Positions 44,373 to 55,583 are shown, numbered from the stretch's first letter. The stretch is DNA of 64,000 nucleotides from Pseudomonadota bacterium (GCA_023393525.1 JAEWKZ010000108.1:11318-75317), one strand, 5' to 3'. Notes: generated from the letters alone by a model not told the origin. Translations and numbers: made by a program.

Positions 44373-45037
44373 ACGAGGAGTTCATCTTTTTATTGGAACG
44401 CCTGGTGCCGGCCCTGAACAAGGGGGTGCTGGTCAGTCTGCAACTCATCGTGCCTTCGGCCATCCTGGGCATTTTTTTCGGAGTGGTGGTGGGCGCCTGC
44501 CGGGCCTTCGGGGGCCGATTCCTGGGAGCACTGGCCAATGGATACGCCGCGCTCTTCCGGGGTACGCCCCTGGTCATCCAGCTTTTCATCCTCTATTTCG
44601 GCCTGCCGAACGTGGGCATCTATTTTCAGCCGTACACTGCGGCCGTGCTCGGCTTCACCCTGTGCAGCGCGGCCTACCATTCGGAATACATCCGGGGCGG
44701 CCTGCTCTCCATCAAGCGGGGTCAGGTGCTGGCGGCCCAGGCCCTGGGTTTTTCAACGTTCACCACGCTGGTCTGGATCATCATTCCCCAGGCCTTTCGC
44801 CGGGCGCTGCCGGGTTGTGGAAACGAGATCGTGTACCTGATCAAGTACTCCTCCCTGGCCTACGTCATCACCTGCTTCGAGCTGACCGGGCAGGCCAAGA
44901 TCGTGGCCAGCGAGAGTTTTCGCTTCAGCGAGGTGTTCATGGTCGTGGGCGTCTATTACCTCACCCTGGTCAGCGTGGCGTCCTACGGTCTGCGCAGATT
45001 GGAGAAAAGGCTGGAGATTCCCGGCTTCGGCCATTAG
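44369..45037 (+). CDS. Amino-acid ABC transporter permease 2
   Basis: 222 residues, again HisMQ-type with ALFRGTPLVIQLFILYFGLP near residue 60 and the EAA loop AAQALGFSTFTTLVWIIIPQA near 122. Pairs with permease 1 as a heterodimer. The start overlaps the ATPase stop (ATGA). Last gene of the importer. Confidence 0.93.
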   Translation: MNEEFIFLLERLVPALNKGVLVSLQLIVPSAILGIFFGVVVGACRAFGGRFLGALANGYAALFRGTPLVIQLFILYFGLPNVGIYFQPYTAAVLGFTLCSAAYHSEYIRGGLLSIKRGQVLAAQALGFSTFTTLVWIIIPQAFRRALPGCGNEIVYLIKYSSLAYVITCFELTGQAKIVASESFRFSEVFMVVGVYYLTLVSVASYGLRRLEKRLEIPGFGH

Positions 45038-45154
45038 CCGGTCCTGGCCCCGGCTTTATTCATGCGGCCGGCCTCTTGGCGGCCGCTTTCATTCCCGGCT
45101 TTTCCTTCTGGGAGAAGACGGGATACACGTAATCAATTCACAGAGGGTATATTC

Positions 45155-46837
<1,683 letters not shown>

Positions 46838-46850
46838 AGTTGAAATTGTG

Positions 46851-46884
46851 ACCCGGCCCGGATTTGTCCAGGCCGGGTTCTTTT
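46851..46884 (+). terminator. Rho-independent terminator of ettA
   Basis: ACCCGGCC and GGCCGGGT with a twelve-base loop, then TCTTTT, immediately after the ettA stop. Confidence 0.88.
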
Positions 46885-46956
46885 CAATTACGACGGGTGG
46901 TGGTAGCAGTACGTAGACGTGAAGACACACCCAAATTCGCACCTGAGGAGAACGTC

Positions 46957-47409
46957 ATGAATACGAAAAGTCTGGCCGGAAAAGTGCTCGGCACGGGATA
47001 CGCAATCATTGCGGGTGGTTTTGTCGTGGAAAATTTCGTTCTGCGCACCGACTGGTTCATGCTCGGTTCGGTGATCGGATTTCTGTGGTTTGCGCTGGGC
47101 CTGGCCGGTCTGATTCTGGCCTTGAGGGAGCTGAAGAAAGGCGAAGGCTACATGCTGGTCCAGTCCGGCCCCTTCGCCTGGAGCCGCAATCCGATCATGG
47201 CCGCCAACCTGCTTGGCATCATGCCCGGCCTGTGCCTGATCCTGAACACCAATGTGGGGATTCTGGGCATCGCGGCCGCCGCGTTCCTGTTCTTCAAAAA
47301 TGTCGACGCCGAGGAACTGGAGCTTGAAGACCAGTACGGCGAGATCTATCAGGCCTACCGCGAACGGGTCAGCCGTTTGCTGCCCCTGCCGTCCTGCGCG
47401 AAGAACTGA
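46957..47409 (+). CDS. Isoprenylcysteine-methyltransferase-like (ICMT/PEMT) membrane protein
   Basis: 150 residues with about four membrane helices. The C-terminal half carries GPFAWSRNPIMAANLLGIM near residue 72 and AEELELEDQYGEIYQAYRER near 118, the SAM-binding pattern shared by isoprenylcysteine and phospholipid methyltransferases. Bacterial substrates are mostly unknown. GAGGAG precedes the ATG. A terminator follows directly. Confidence 0.87.
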   Translation: MNTKSLAGKVLGTGYAIIAGGFVVENFVLRTDWFMLGSVIGFLWFALGLAGLILALRELKKGEGYMLVQSGPFAWSRNPIMAANLLGIMPGLCLILNTNVGILGIAAAAFLFFKNVDAEELELEDQYGEIYQAYRERVSRLLPLPSCAKN

Positions 47410-47420
47410 CCCCGATCTAA

Positions 47421-47448
47421 GGGCTGCCGTCGGGCGGCCCTTTTTTTG
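47421..47448 (+). terminator. Rho-independent terminator of the ICMT-like gene
   Basis: AGGGCTGCC-GTCG-GGCGGCCCT followed by seven T (one G-U pair in the stem). Confidence 0.88.
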
Positions 47449-47625
47449 GAAGCAGTCCTCGGATAACGGCCCTCATCCTGTTCCGGCGATGTATTCCTGC
47501 CCACGCAGCCGTTGAATTGTCTCGATTGGTGCGGTTTCCGCATGCGCGGTCCTGGTCCCCGCGCTCCCTCGCAAGCCGTTTCTCTCCCCGTCCGGCGCGG
47601 GCTCGAGATTCGTCGGCCTTCAGTT

Positions 47626-48348
47626 TCACGCCTCGATGACGAATTGCACCCTTTCGGACGCGAACCGTGTTTCGCAGAACTCGATGGGCCATTCCCTGGG
47701 ATCGACGTTCACGCTTTCCGTGACCAGCACCGGCCTGGTTTTGGACTGGCGCAGCATGCGGGCCTCCCTGGCCGTGGGCAGGCGGCTGGAGATGTGCGTG
47801 CTCTTGCGGCGGTAGTCCATGACCCCGTAATGGCGCAGGGCCTGGGTCACGGAACTTGTCTCGCGAAAATGTTCGGCCAGGCCCGGAAAGCGGGCCTGGG
47901 GGAAATGGGCGCTGGCCAGGCAGATGCGCGCCCCGTCAGCCTCGCCGAGGGTTTCAAGCACGATGACGGGTTCGCCTTTTTCCAACTCCAGCGCCCTGGC
48001 AACTTCAGTCGTGGCAGGAATGACGCCGGACGAGACGAGCTCCCCGCGCGGTTTTCGTTCCTGACGCAGCAGGTTCTCGTGGAAGCGGGTGCGCGCGCCC
48101 ACCGCGTAGTCGATGACCTGTTCGCGCACGAAGCTACCGCTGCCCTGTTCCGTGCGAATCAGCTCCTTTTCCGCGAGGAGCGTCAGCGCCCGGCGCACCG
48201 TGTGGCGGTTGACCCCGAAGCGCTCGGCCAGCTCCTGCTCCGTAGGCAGCTTGCTGCCGGGCGGCAACTCGCCCTCCTTGATCCTGAACTCCAGCCAGTC
48301 CTGAATCTGCCTCCACAGGGCCACCCCGTTTCTGCGCTGTAACTCCAT
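47626..48348 (-). CDS. phnF: GntR-family (HutC subfamily) phosphonate regulator PhnF
   Basis: 240 residues. The winged helix-turn-helix lies at about 10-75 (PTEQELAERFGVNRHTVRRAL), followed by a UTRA ligand-binding domain (about 95-235). Divergent from phnG across 102 bases, the usual arrangement for PhnF in C-P lyase loci. HutC-type repressors bind TG-N-TAGAC-type dyads and are released by a pathway ligand. Likely repressor of phnG and perhaps of phnC. Confidence 0.92.
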   Translation of the reverse strand: MELQRRNGVALWRQIQDWLEFRIKEGELPPGSKLPTEQELAERFGVNRHTVRRALTLLAEKELIRTEQGSGSFVREQVIDYAVGARTRFHENLLRQERKPRGELVSSGVIPATTEVARALELEKGEPVIVLETLGEADGARICLASAHFPQARFPGLAEHFRETSSVTQALRHYGVMDYRRKSTHISSRLPTAREARMLRQSKTRPVLVTESVNVDPREWPIEFCETRFASERVQFVIEA

Positions 48349-48405
48349 CGCCGCCTCCCCGAATGCAAAATGTCACACAAGGCTGAGACTTCAGTCCCAG
48401 TCGAA

Positions 48406-48425
48406 AGACATAGATGTCTATACAA
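48406..48425. promoter_or_regulatory. Candidate PhnF operator upstream of phnG
   Basis: AGACAT-AG-ATGTCT is a perfect dyad and overlaps GTCTATACAA, which recurs as GTCTAGACAA upstream of phnC. The sequence resembles the TGGTATAGACCA site known for mycobacterial PhnF. It lies 26-45 bases before the phnG ATG, suited to repression. Confidence 0.55.
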
Positions 48426-48450
48426 ATTTTCATATTGTGGAGTTTTCGCG

Positions 48451-48900
48451 ATGTCAACTGAAGAGACAACCCGGCAGGAGTGGATGGCTGCCCTGGCCCT
48501 GGCCCCGGAAGGGCGCTTGCGGCAAGCCTGGGACGGTCTGGATACGCAGCCGTGCTACAAACTCGTGCGCGGGCCGGAAACGGGGCTGGTCATGGTCCGG
48601 GCCCGGATCGGCAACAGCGGGGAGCGTTTCAACCTGGGCGAGATGAGTGTGACCCGCTGCACGGTGGCCCTGGACCAAGGGGTCATGGGCCACGCCTTCA
48701 TTGGCGGCCTTTGCCATGAGCGCGCCCGTCTGGCGGCGGTGTTCGACGCCCTGCTGCAACTCCCCGAAAGGGGCGAGGAGCTGCGCCGCACGCTGATCGG
48801 TCCGTTGCGGCAGGAACGGCAGGCGCATCTGGCCAGGCGACGGGAAGAGGTTCGGTCGAGCAGGGTCGATTTCTTCACCCTGGTGCGGGGGGAGGAATGA
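48451..48900 (+). CDS. phnG: C-P lyase complex subunit PhnG
   Basis: 149 residues, as usual for PhnG. GPETGLVMVRARIGNSGERF near residue 42 and FNLGEMSVTRCTVAL near 62 match the family. Structural subunit of the PhnGHIJ core complex that acts on alkylphosphonates; with PhnI, PhnH and PhnL it supports attachment of the phosphonate to ribose at the expense of ATP adenine. First gene of the plus-strand operon, ATG with GGAG upstream; ATGA overlap with phnH. Confidence 0.96.
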   Translation: MSTEETTRQEWMAALALAPEGRLRQAWDGLDTQPCYKLVRGPETGLVMVRARIGNSGERFNLGEMSVTRCTVALDQGVMGHAFIGGLCHERARLAAVFDALLQLPERGEELRRTLIGPLRQERQAHLARRREEVRSSRVDFFTLVRGEE

Positions 48901-49505
48901 TGCTTCAATCCATCCCCGCCGGTTTTGCCCGCCCGGTCTTCGAAAGCCAGGGCACGTTCCGCGCCATCCTCGACGCCATGTCCCGCCCGGGCAGAGTCGT
49001 GCCGCTCCCCGTCCAGGCCGAAGGACCGCAGGGGTGGAGCGGGGGCATGGCCTCCGTGGTCCTGACCCTGTGCGATATGGACACCCCGGTCTGGCTCGAT
49101 GCCCAGGCAGCCACCGACGACGTGCGGCGCTTTCTGCGCTTTCACTGCGCATGCCCGCTGATCGACGCACCGGCACAGGCTTCCTTCGCCGTGGTCAGGA
49201 ACCACGCGCTCATGCCGTCCCTGGACGCGTTCGCCCTGGGCAGCGCCGAGTACCCCGAACAATCGACCACCGTGCTGCTGGCCACGGACCTTGATGGTGC
49301 CACGGGCGAAAGCATCAGCGTCACGGGGCCGGGAGTGGACGGGCAGGAGCGTCTGCCCCTTTCCTGGCTTCCTGCCGGGTTCGTCGCCGACTGGCGCGGC
49401 AACGGCCGTCTTTTTCCCCGTGGCGTCGACCTGATCCTTGTCGGTCAGGCCCATGTCGTGGGCTTGCCCCGGACCCTTAAAATGGAGGACCGGCCATGTA
49501 TGTAG
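48897..49505 (+). CDS. phnH: C-P lyase complex subunit PhnH
   Basis: 202 residues. FRAILDAMSRPGRVVPL near residue 23 and LDAQAATDDVRRFLRFH near 65 are typical of PhnH. It has a PLP-transferase-like fold but no cofactor. Part of the core complex; its start overlaps the phnG stop and its end overlaps phnI by ten bases. A second ATG directly after the first is an equal start candidate. Confidence 0.95.
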   Translation: MMLQSIPAGFARPVFESQGTFRAILDAMSRPGRVVPLPVQAEGPQGWSGGMASVVLTLCDMDTPVWLDAQAATDDVRRFLRFHCACPLIDAPAQASFAVVRNHALMPSLDAFALGSAEYPEQSTTVLLATDLDGATGESISVTGPGVDGQERLPLSWLPAGFVADWRGNGRLFPRGVDLILVGQAHVVGLPRTLKMEDRPCM

Positions 49506-50593
49506 CTGTCAAGGGCGGCGAGAAGGCCATTGCCGCCGCGCACAGGCTGCTGGCCCGGGAGCGGCGCGGGGACGAGTCCGTGCCGGAGATTTCCCTGGAG
49601 CAGATTCGCGAGCAGCTGTCCCTGTCCGTGGATCGGGTCATGAGCGAAGGCTCCCTGTACGACCCGCACCTCGCGGCCCTGGCCGTGAAGCAGGCCAGGG
49701 GCGACCTGATGGAGGCGATCTTTCTTCTGCGCGCCTACCGCACGACCTTGCCGCGCTTTGGCTGCGCCCTGCCCGTGGACACCTCGCGGATGCATGTTCG
49801 CCGTCGCATTTCCGCGACGTTCAAGGATGTCCCGGGTGGCCAGGTGCTCGGACCGACCTTCGACTACACGCACCGTTTGCTTGATTGGGGTCTGGCCGGG
49901 GAACAGGGAGGCGGACCCCCCGTGCCGACGGAGCTCGACGAAGCGATCATCACGCCTGGCACGCCCGGCACGCCGGACATGCCCCGCGTGCTCGATGTGC
50001 TTGGCCGCGAAGGCATCATCGAATCCGAGGGCCGGGGCGACGATCCCGAGCCGGGCGACCTGACCCGCCATCCCCTGACCCTGCCCGCAGGGCGTTCCAT
50101 GCGCCTGCAGAATCTGGCCCGCGCCGACGAGGGCTTTCTGCTGGCCATGGGCTATTCCACCCAGCGCGGCTTCGGCAATTCCCATCCCTTTGTGGGTGAA
50201 ATACGCATGGGCGAGGTGGAAATCGAGTTCGTGCCTGAGGAACTGGGCTTTCCCGTGACCATCGGCGAGATCACCCTGACCGAGTGCGAGACCGTGAACC
50301 AGTTCATCGGCTCCGGCGACGCCTGTTTCACGCGCGGCTACGGGCTGACCTTTGGCCAAGGCGAGAGAAAGGCCATGAGCATGGCCCTGGTGGACCGGTC
50401 GCTGCGCGCCGGGGAGCTGGGCGAGGAGTTGCGCGGCCCGGCCCAGGATCAGGAATTTGTTCTCTATCACAGCGACAACGTCGAAGCCTCGGGCTTTGTG
50501 CAGCATCTGAAGCTGCCGCATTACGTCGATTTCCAGTCCGAATTGGCCCTGCTGCGCGGATTGCGCAAAGATAGGCAAGGAGGAAGACCATGA
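49496..50593 (+). CDS. phnI: C-P lyase complex subunit PhnI (nucleosidase)
   Basis: 365 residues. Begins MYVAVKGGEKAIAAAHRLLA, the family N-terminus. PhnI displaces adenine from ATP so that the phosphonate joins ribose C1. GYSTQRGFGNSHPFVGEIRM near residue 218 and ECETVNQFIGSGDACFTRGYG near 263 are conserved. Overlaps phnH by ten bases and phnJ by four. Confidence 0.96.
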   Translation: MYVAVKGGEKAIAAAHRLLARERRGDESVPEISLEQIREQLSLSVDRVMSEGSLYDPHLAALAVKQARGDLMEAIFLLRAYRTTLPRFGCALPVDTSRMHVRRRISATFKDVPGGQVLGPTFDYTHRLLDWGLAGEQGGGPPVPTELDEAIITPGTPGTPDMPRVLDVLGREGIIESEGRGDDPEPGDLTRHPLTLPAGRSMRLQNLARADEGFLLAMGYSTQRGFGNSHPFVGEIRMGEVEIEFVPEELGFPVTIGEITLTECETVNQFIGSGDACFTRGYGLTFGQGERKAMSMALVDRSLRAGELGEELRGPAQDQEFVLYHSDNVEASGFVQHLKLPHYVDFQSELALLRGLRKDRQGGRP

Positions 50594-51444
50594 ACGCTGA
50601 AGCCATGTCAGGGTACAGCTACGCCTACCTGGACGAGCAGACCAAGGGCATGATCCGCCGCGCCATTTTGAAAGCCGTGGCCATCCCCGGCTATCAGGTT
50701 CCCTTCGGCAGCCGCGAGATGCCCTTGCCCTACGGCTGGGGCACGGGCGGCATCCAGATCACGGCCGGCATCATCGGCCCTGATGACGTCTTGAAGGTCA
50801 TCGACCAGGGCGCCGACGACACGACCAACGCGGTTTCCATCCGCTCCTTTTTCGCCAGGACCGCGCAGGTGGCCACGACCACCGCCACGCAGGACGCCAC
50901 GGTCATCCAGACCCGGCACCGCATCCCGGAAGCGCCGCTCAAACCCGGCCAGATCCTCGTCTACCAGGTGCCCATCCCCGAACCCCTGCGCTTCATGGAG
51001 CCGAGCGAGTCCGAGACGCGCACCATGCACGCCCTGGAGGAATACGGGGTCATGCACGTCAAGCTCTACGAGGACATCGCCGTGCACGGCCGCATCGCCA
51101 CCAGCTACAACTATCCCGTCAAGGTCGAGGGTCGCTACATCATGTGCCCATCCCCCATCCCCAAATTCGACAATCCCAAGATGGACGAGTGCCCGGCCTT
51201 GCAGCTTTTCGGCGCGGGCCGCGAGAAGCGCATCTATGCCATCCCGCCTCACACCAGGGTGAGGAGCCTGGACTTCGAGGACCATCCCTTCGAGATCCAG
51301 TCCTGGGACGAGGCCTGCGCCATCTGCGGATCGCGGCAGAGCTTTCTCGACGAGATCATCACCGACGACCGGGGCGGGCGCATGTTCGTGTGCTCGGATT
51401 CGGATTTCTGCACGCGGTGCGTGCGTGAGCAGGAGGATAAGTGA
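50590..51444 (+). CDS. phnJ: Alpha-D-ribose 1-methylphosphonate 5-phosphate C-P lyase PhnJ
   Basis: 284 residues. The radical SAM enzyme that breaks the carbon-phosphorus bond. Four C-terminal cysteines in CAICGSRQSF and VCSDSDFCTRC include the cluster-binding and catalytic Cys residues. The N-terminus has GYSYAYLDEQTKGMIRRAIL. Product: 5-phosphoribosyl 1,2-cyclic phosphate plus the hydrocarbon (methane from methylphosphonate). Overlaps neighbours by four bases on both sides. Confidence 0.97.
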   Translation: MNAEAMSGYSYAYLDEQTKGMIRRAILKAVAIPGYQVPFGSREMPLPYGWGTGGIQITAGIIGPDDVLKVIDQGADDTTNAVSIRSFFARTAQVATTTATQDATVIQTRHRIPEAPLKPGQILVYQVPIPEPLRFMEPSESETRTMHALEEYGVMHVKLYEDIAVHGRIATSYNYPVKVEGRYIMCPSPIPKFDNPKMDECPALQLFGAGREKRIYAIPPHTRVRSLDFEDHPFEIQSWDEACAICGSRQSFLDEIITDDRGGRMFVCSDSDFCTRCVREQEDK

Positions 51445-52217
51445 TGGATGCTGAACTGCTTCGCGTCACGGGACTGACCCGCTACTACGGAAACCGCGTG
51501 GGCTGCCGCGACGTGAATTTCACCCTCTGGCCCGGCGAGGTGCTGGCCATTGTCGGTGAGTCGGGTTCGGGCAAGTCCACGCTGTTGAGCCTTTTGTCTG
51601 GACGCCTCATGCCCACCAGGGGGGAGGTGTCCTACCGGGATCGGGATGGGCGCTGGCTGTCCCTGGCCGAACTGTCCGAGGCCGACCGCCGCCGCCTGCA
51701 ACGCACGGATCTGGGCGTCGTGCACCAGAATCCGCGCGACGGGCTGCGCATGCGCGTCAGCGCCGGAGGCAACATCGGCGAGCGGCTCATGGCCTTGGGA
51801 GACCGCCATTATGGCCGGATTCGCGGGGCGGGCCTGGATTGGATGGAGCGGGTCGAACTGGACCAGACCCGCATCGACGATCATCCCTCGGCCTTTTCCG
51901 GCGGCATGCAGCAGCGCCTGCAGATCGCCCGCAACCTGGTCACGGGGCCGCGCCTGATTTTCATGGACGAACCCACCAGCGGCCTCGACGTCTCGGTCCA
52001 GGCCAGGCTCTTGGATCTGTTGCGGCATCTGGTCTCGTCCCTGGGGCTGGCCGTGGTCCTGGTCACCCACGACTTGGCCGTGGTCCGCATCCTGGCCCAT
52101 CGCATGATGGTCATGCGCGGCGGCGAGGTCGTGGAGACGGGCCTGTCCGATCAGGTACTGGACGACCCGTGCCACCCCTACACCCAGCTTCTGGTCTCAT
52201 CCATTCTGCAAGCGTGA
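51441..52217 (+). CDS. phnK: C-P lyase ABC-type ATPase PhnK
   Basis: 258 residues. Walker A GESGSGKST (about 38), signature FSGGMQQRLQIARNL (about 152), Walker B LIFMDEPTSGLD. Resembles oligopeptide-transporter ATPases but in phn loci binds the PhnGHIJ core. The start overlaps phnJ (ATGA). Confidence 0.95.
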   Translation: MMDAELLRVTGLTRYYGNRVGCRDVNFTLWPGEVLAIVGESGSGKSTLLSLLSGRLMPTRGEVSYRDRDGRWLSLAELSEADRRRLQRTDLGVVHQNPRDGLRMRVSAGGNIGERLMALGDRHYGRIRGAGLDWMERVELDQTRIDDHPSAFSGGMQQRLQIARNLVTGPRLIFMDEPTSGLDVSVQARLLDLLRHLVSSLGLAVVLVTHDLAVVRILAHRMMVMRGGEVVETGLSDQVLDDPCHPYTQLLVSSILQA

Positions 52218-52224
52218 GGCATCC

Positions 52225-52917
52225 ATGAACATTCCCATGATCTCCATTCGCTCCCTGGCCAAGACCTTTGTCCTGCACACCCAGGGCGGGACCTGCATCC
52301 GCGCCTTCGACGGCGTGGACCTCGATGTCGCGGCCGGGGAGTGCGTCGCCCTGCACGGACCCTCCGGCGCGGGCAAGTCGAGCTTGCTGCGCTCCATCTA
52401 CGCCAACTACCGGCCCACAACGGGCAGCGTCGTCGTCAGCCATGCCGGTGACGGCGTGGACATGACCGCGGCCCAGCCCCGGACGGTTCTGGACGTGCGC
52501 CGTCGCACCCTCGGCTATGTCAGCCAGTTTTTGCGCGTCATCCCCCGCGTCTCCTGTCTCGATCTGGTGGCCGAGCGCCTCGCCGCCATGGGCGTGGGTC
52601 TGGACGAAGCCAGGGACCGGGCCGGGCGGATGCTGGCCCGCCTGAACATCCCCGAGCGCCTGTGGTCCCTGGCCCCGGCGACCTTTTCCGGGGGCGAGCA
52701 GCAGCGCGTCAACATCGCGCGCGGCTTCATCCGCGACTATCCCATCCTGCTCCTCGACGAGCCCACGGCCTCCCTGGACGGAGAGAACCGCAGCACCGTC
52801 GTGGACATGATCCTCGAAGCCAAGAAACGCGGCGCGGCCGTGGTGGGCATCTTTCACGACGACGACGTGCGCGGGCGGGTCGCCGACCGCTGCCTGCTGC
52901 TGAACAGACCGGAGTAA
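52225..52917 (+). CDS. phnL: C-P lyase ABC-type ATPase PhnL
   Basis: 230 residues. Walker A GPSGAGKSS (about 48), signature FSGGEQQRVNIARGF (about 153), Walker B ILLLDEPTASLD. Lacks transport partners and docks on PhnK to form the ATP-driven C-P lyase machine. Starts seven bases after phnK. Confidence 0.95.
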   Translation: MNIPMISIRSLAKTFVLHTQGGTCIRAFDGVDLDVAAGECVALHGPSGAGKSSLLRSIYANYRPTTGSVVVSHAGDGVDMTAAQPRTVLDVRRRTLGYVSQFLRVIPRVSCLDLVAERLAAMGVGLDEARDRAGRMLARLNIPERLWSLAPATFSGGEQQRVNIARGFIRDYPILLLDEPTASLDGENRSTVVDMILEAKKRGAAVVGIFHDDDVRGRVADRCLLLNRPE

Positions 52918-52920
52918 GCC

Positions 52921-54063
52921 ATGAGTGAAATGATCCTTGCCAACGCCCGCATCGTCCTTGAGGGCGAGACAGTCCTCGGCGCCGTGAGCGTGCGTGACGG
53001 GCTGATCCACGATGTCTCCCCCGGCGGGGCCGCGAGTCCTGGCGCCGTGGATCTCGGCGGCGACCTGCTCATCCCCGGCCTGGTCGAACTGCACACCGAC
53101 AATCTCGAAAAGCTGCTCCTGCCCCGGCCCGGCGTGCTCTGGCCCTCGGCCCGCGCCGCGCTCCTGGCCCACGACGCGCAGCTCGTCGCCGCCGGGATCA
53201 CCACAGTCCTCGACGCCCTGTCCTGTGGGCAATACTACGAGAAAAGCGACCGCCGGGCCATGCTCGACCTGACCCTGACCGCCCTGCAAGAGCTGCGGCC
53301 CACCGGGCATCTGCGCGCCGAACATTTCCTGCACGTGCGCTGCGAAATCTCCGACCCCGACATGCCGCGCCTCTTCGAACCCTTCCGCGACATGGACGAC
53401 GTGCACCTCGTCTCGCTCATGGACCACACCCCCGGCCAGCGGCAGTTTGTCGACACGGAGGCCTATCGCACGTATTACAGCAAGGACCGGCAGTGGTCGG
53501 ACCAGGAATTCGAGGCCGAACTGACCCGCATGCAGGAGGCGCAGACCCGGTTCGCAGGAGCCCACGCCGAGGACATCTTGAACTGGTGCCAGGCTCGCGG
53601 CGTGCCCGTGGCCAGCCATGACGACGCCACGACCGGTCACGTGGACTGGGCCCACAACCAGGGCATCGTCATCAGCGAATTTCCGACCACCATGGACGCC
53701 GCGCGCCGCGCCTGCGAGTTGGGCCTTCTGACTCTCATGGGCTCGCCCAACGTGGTCCGGAACGGCTCCCATTCCGGTAACGTGTCCGTGCGCGAAGTGG
53801 CCAAGGCCGGACTCCTGGGCGGCTTGTCCTCGGATTACGTGCCCGCGAGCCTGCTGCACGCCGCCTGGATCCTGCACGCCGAGGTCGGCCTGCCCCTGCC
53901 CGAGGCCATGGCCCTGGTCACCGCAAGCCCTGCCCGCGCCCTGGGCCTCCACGACCGGGGACGCATCCACCCCGGCCTCAAGGCCGACCTCGTGCGCGTC
54001 CACATCGACCGCGACCTGCCGGTGGTGCGCCGGGTCTGGCGGGATGGGGTGCGGGTGTATTAA
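52921..54063 (+). CDS. phnM: Alpha-D-ribose 1-methylphosphonate 5-triphosphate diphosphatase PhnM (copy 1)
   Basis: 380 residues, amidohydrolase fold. GLVELHTDNLEKLLLPRPGV near residue 56 is the PhnM version of the HxH metal motif; DHTPGQRQF and ASHDD supply later ligands. Removes pyrophosphate from the ribosyl triphosphonate made by PhnGHIL. A second PhnM is encoded in the opposite block (about four bases in ten alike by eye in the core). Last gene before the repeat cluster. Confidence 0.95.
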   Translation: MSEMILANARIVLEGETVLGAVSVRDGLIHDVSPGGAASPGAVDLGGDLLIPGLVELHTDNLEKLLLPRPGVLWPSARAALLAHDAQLVAAGITTVLDALSCGQYYEKSDRRAMLDLTLTALQELRPTGHLRAEHFLHVRCEISDPDMPRLFEPFRDMDDVHLVSLMDHTPGQRQFVDTEAYRTYYSKDRQWSDQEFEAELTRMQEAQTRFAGAHAEDILNWCQARGVPVASHDDATTGHVDWAHNQGIVISEFPTTMDAARRACELGLLTLMGSPNVVRNGSHSGNVSVREVAKAGLLGGLSSDYVPASLLHAAWILHAEVGLPLPEAMALVTASPARALGLHDRGRIHPGLKADLVRVHIDRDLPVVRRVWRDGVRVY

Positions 54064-54411
54064 CGGTGTAATGGATTTCGGGGGCGACACATTGTAGGGG
54101 CGAAAAACTTTTCGCCCCTACACGGAATCCCGAAAATTTTCGGGCAACACCGACCACGGCGGAACGCCCGTAGGGGCAGGCCTACGTGCCTGCCCAATTT
54201 TCTGCGCACGACCAGGACGACCGCATAGGGCCGGAAGAAGGGGCGGTTACGGTAGGCCGGAAGAAGGGCGGCCACGTAGGGCCGCCCCTACGGTGTCGAT
54301 ATTATGGCGTTGATCCGGTAACGGAATCCGGGGCGACACGTTTTAGGGGCGAAAAATTTTTCGCCCCTACGGATAACATGGGAAATTATTTTATTCTGTG
54401 ACAGGATTCTT
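54064..54411. repeat. Cluster of palindromic repeats between phnM and phnN
   Basis: Five hairpin-forming units in 350 bases. Two near-identical copies of TAGGGGCG-A5/T5-CGCCCCTA type at 54095-54120 and 54344-54369, each preceded by GGGGCGACAC; a perfect CCCGAAAATTTTCGGG at 54129-54144; GGGCAGGC/GCCTGCCC near 54174-54196; GGGCGGCC/GGCCGCCC near 54266-54288. GGCCGGAAGAAGGG also occurs twice directly. No ORF is present. Confidence 0.85.
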
Positions 54412-54975
54412 ATGCCAAAACTGATCTACATCATGGGACCTTCAGGCTCGGGCAAGGACTCTCTCATGGGCGAGGCCCGTTTGCGGCTTGCCGCCGAAGC
54501 GCCTGTCGTCTTCGCCCATCGCTACATCACCCGCCCGGCGGACGCGGGCGGGGAAAATCACGTCGCCCTGACTCGGCCTGAATTTCAGCTTCGTTTGTCA
54601 CGCGGCCTCTTCGTCCTGTCTTGGGAAAGCCACGGCCTCGCTTACGGCGTCGGCCGCGAGATAGACATCTGGATGGAGGCGGGACTCAGCGTGGTCGTGA
54701 ACGGCTCGCGCGGGGCGTTGCCTGCTGCGCTCAAGGCCTACCCGGAGCTGCTGCCCGTGCTGATCAATGTGCCTGAGCACATTTTGCGGGAACGGTTGGG
54801 CGCGCGCGGCCGCGAGGACGCCGGGGAAATCGAGGCCCGGCTGGAGCGGGCGCGTTTGTCCGTGCTCGAAACGCCTGGCCTGGTGCGCTTCGACAACTCC
54901 GGCCCCTTGGCCGAACGGGGCCAGGCTTTGGCCGAGCTTATTCTTGAAACAGCCATGTCCTCCGGAAAATCATGA
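54412..54975 (+). CDS. phnN: Ribose 1,5-bisphosphate phosphokinase PhnN
   Basis: 187 residues, guanylate-kinase fold. P-loop [10 protein letters not shown] (about 8-17) and the [18 protein letters not shown] segment near 42 match PhnN. Converts ribose 1,5-bisphosphate to PRPP, closing the C-P lyase route. It overlaps the acyltransferase gene by four bases. Separated from phnM by the repeat cluster, so it may rely on read-through. Confidence 0.93.
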   Translation: MPKLIYIMGPSGSGKDSLMGEARLRLAAEAPVVFAHRYITRPADAGGENHVALTRPEFQLRLSRGLFVLSWESHGLAYGVGREIDIWMEAGLSVVVNGSRGALPAALKAYPELLPVLINVPEHILRERLGARGREDAGEIEARLERARLSVLETPGLVRFDNSGPLAERGQALAELILETAMSSGKS

Positions 54976-55583
54976 CCATGCTCTCCTCCGAACCGACCAT
55001 CCACCCCACGGCCATGGTCGTCGACAGCACCCTTGGCGCATGGACCGAGATCGGCGCCCAGACCGAGATCATTTCCTCGACAGTCGGCGACTATTCCTAC
55101 CTGTGCGACCGCTGCCACGTCATGTACACTAGGATTGGCAAGTTCTGCTCCATCGCCAACCACGCCCGCCTGAATCCGAGCAACCACCCGACCTGGCGGG
55201 CCACCCAGCACCACTTCACCTATCGCAGTTCCAAATTCGGCATGGGGCCGGATGAAGACGAATTTTTCGCCTGGCGCAAGGAACATGGCGTAGTACTCGG
55301 GCATGACGTCTGGATCGGGCACGGAGCCCTGATCATGCCCGGCGTGACCGTGGGCACGGGGGCGGTGGTGGCTTCGGGCGCGGTGGTGACCAAGGATGTG
55401 CCGCCTTACGCCATCGTGGCCGGGGTCCCAGCAAAACCCATCAAGTACCGTTTCCCAAGCGAGATCCAGGAAAAACTCCTGGCCCTGGCCTGGTGGGACT
55501 GGGAACACGGGCGGCTGGCTGCGGCATTGAGGGACTTTCGGGAATTGGGAATTGAAGCTTTTGTCGAAAAGTACGCGGGGTGA
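54972..55583 (+). CDS. Phosphonate-operon hexapeptide acyltransferase
   Basis: 203 residues of left-handed beta-helix built from hexapeptide repeats (for example [20 protein letters not shown]). [22 protein letters not shown] near residue 60 is the signature of the TIGR03308 family found in phn operons. It probably acylates an aminoalkylphosphonate or a pathway intermediate, in a role like PhnO though unrelated in fold. Last gene of the plus-strand block. Confidence 0.9.
   Translation: MTMLSSEPTIHPTAMVVDSTLGAWTEIGAQTEIISSTVGDYSYLCDRCHVMYTRIGKFCSIANHARLNPSNHPTWRATQHHFTYRSSKFGMGPDEDEFFAWRKEHGVVLGHDVWIGHGALIMPGVTVGTGAVVASGAVVTKDVPPYAIVAGVPAKPIKYRFPSEIQEKLLALAWWDWEHGRLAAALRDFRELGIEAFVEKYAG

Noticed and set aside
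54064..54411. CRISPR array
   Set aside because: Repeats are palindromes of different kinds with irregular spacing and no unique spacers of constant length.
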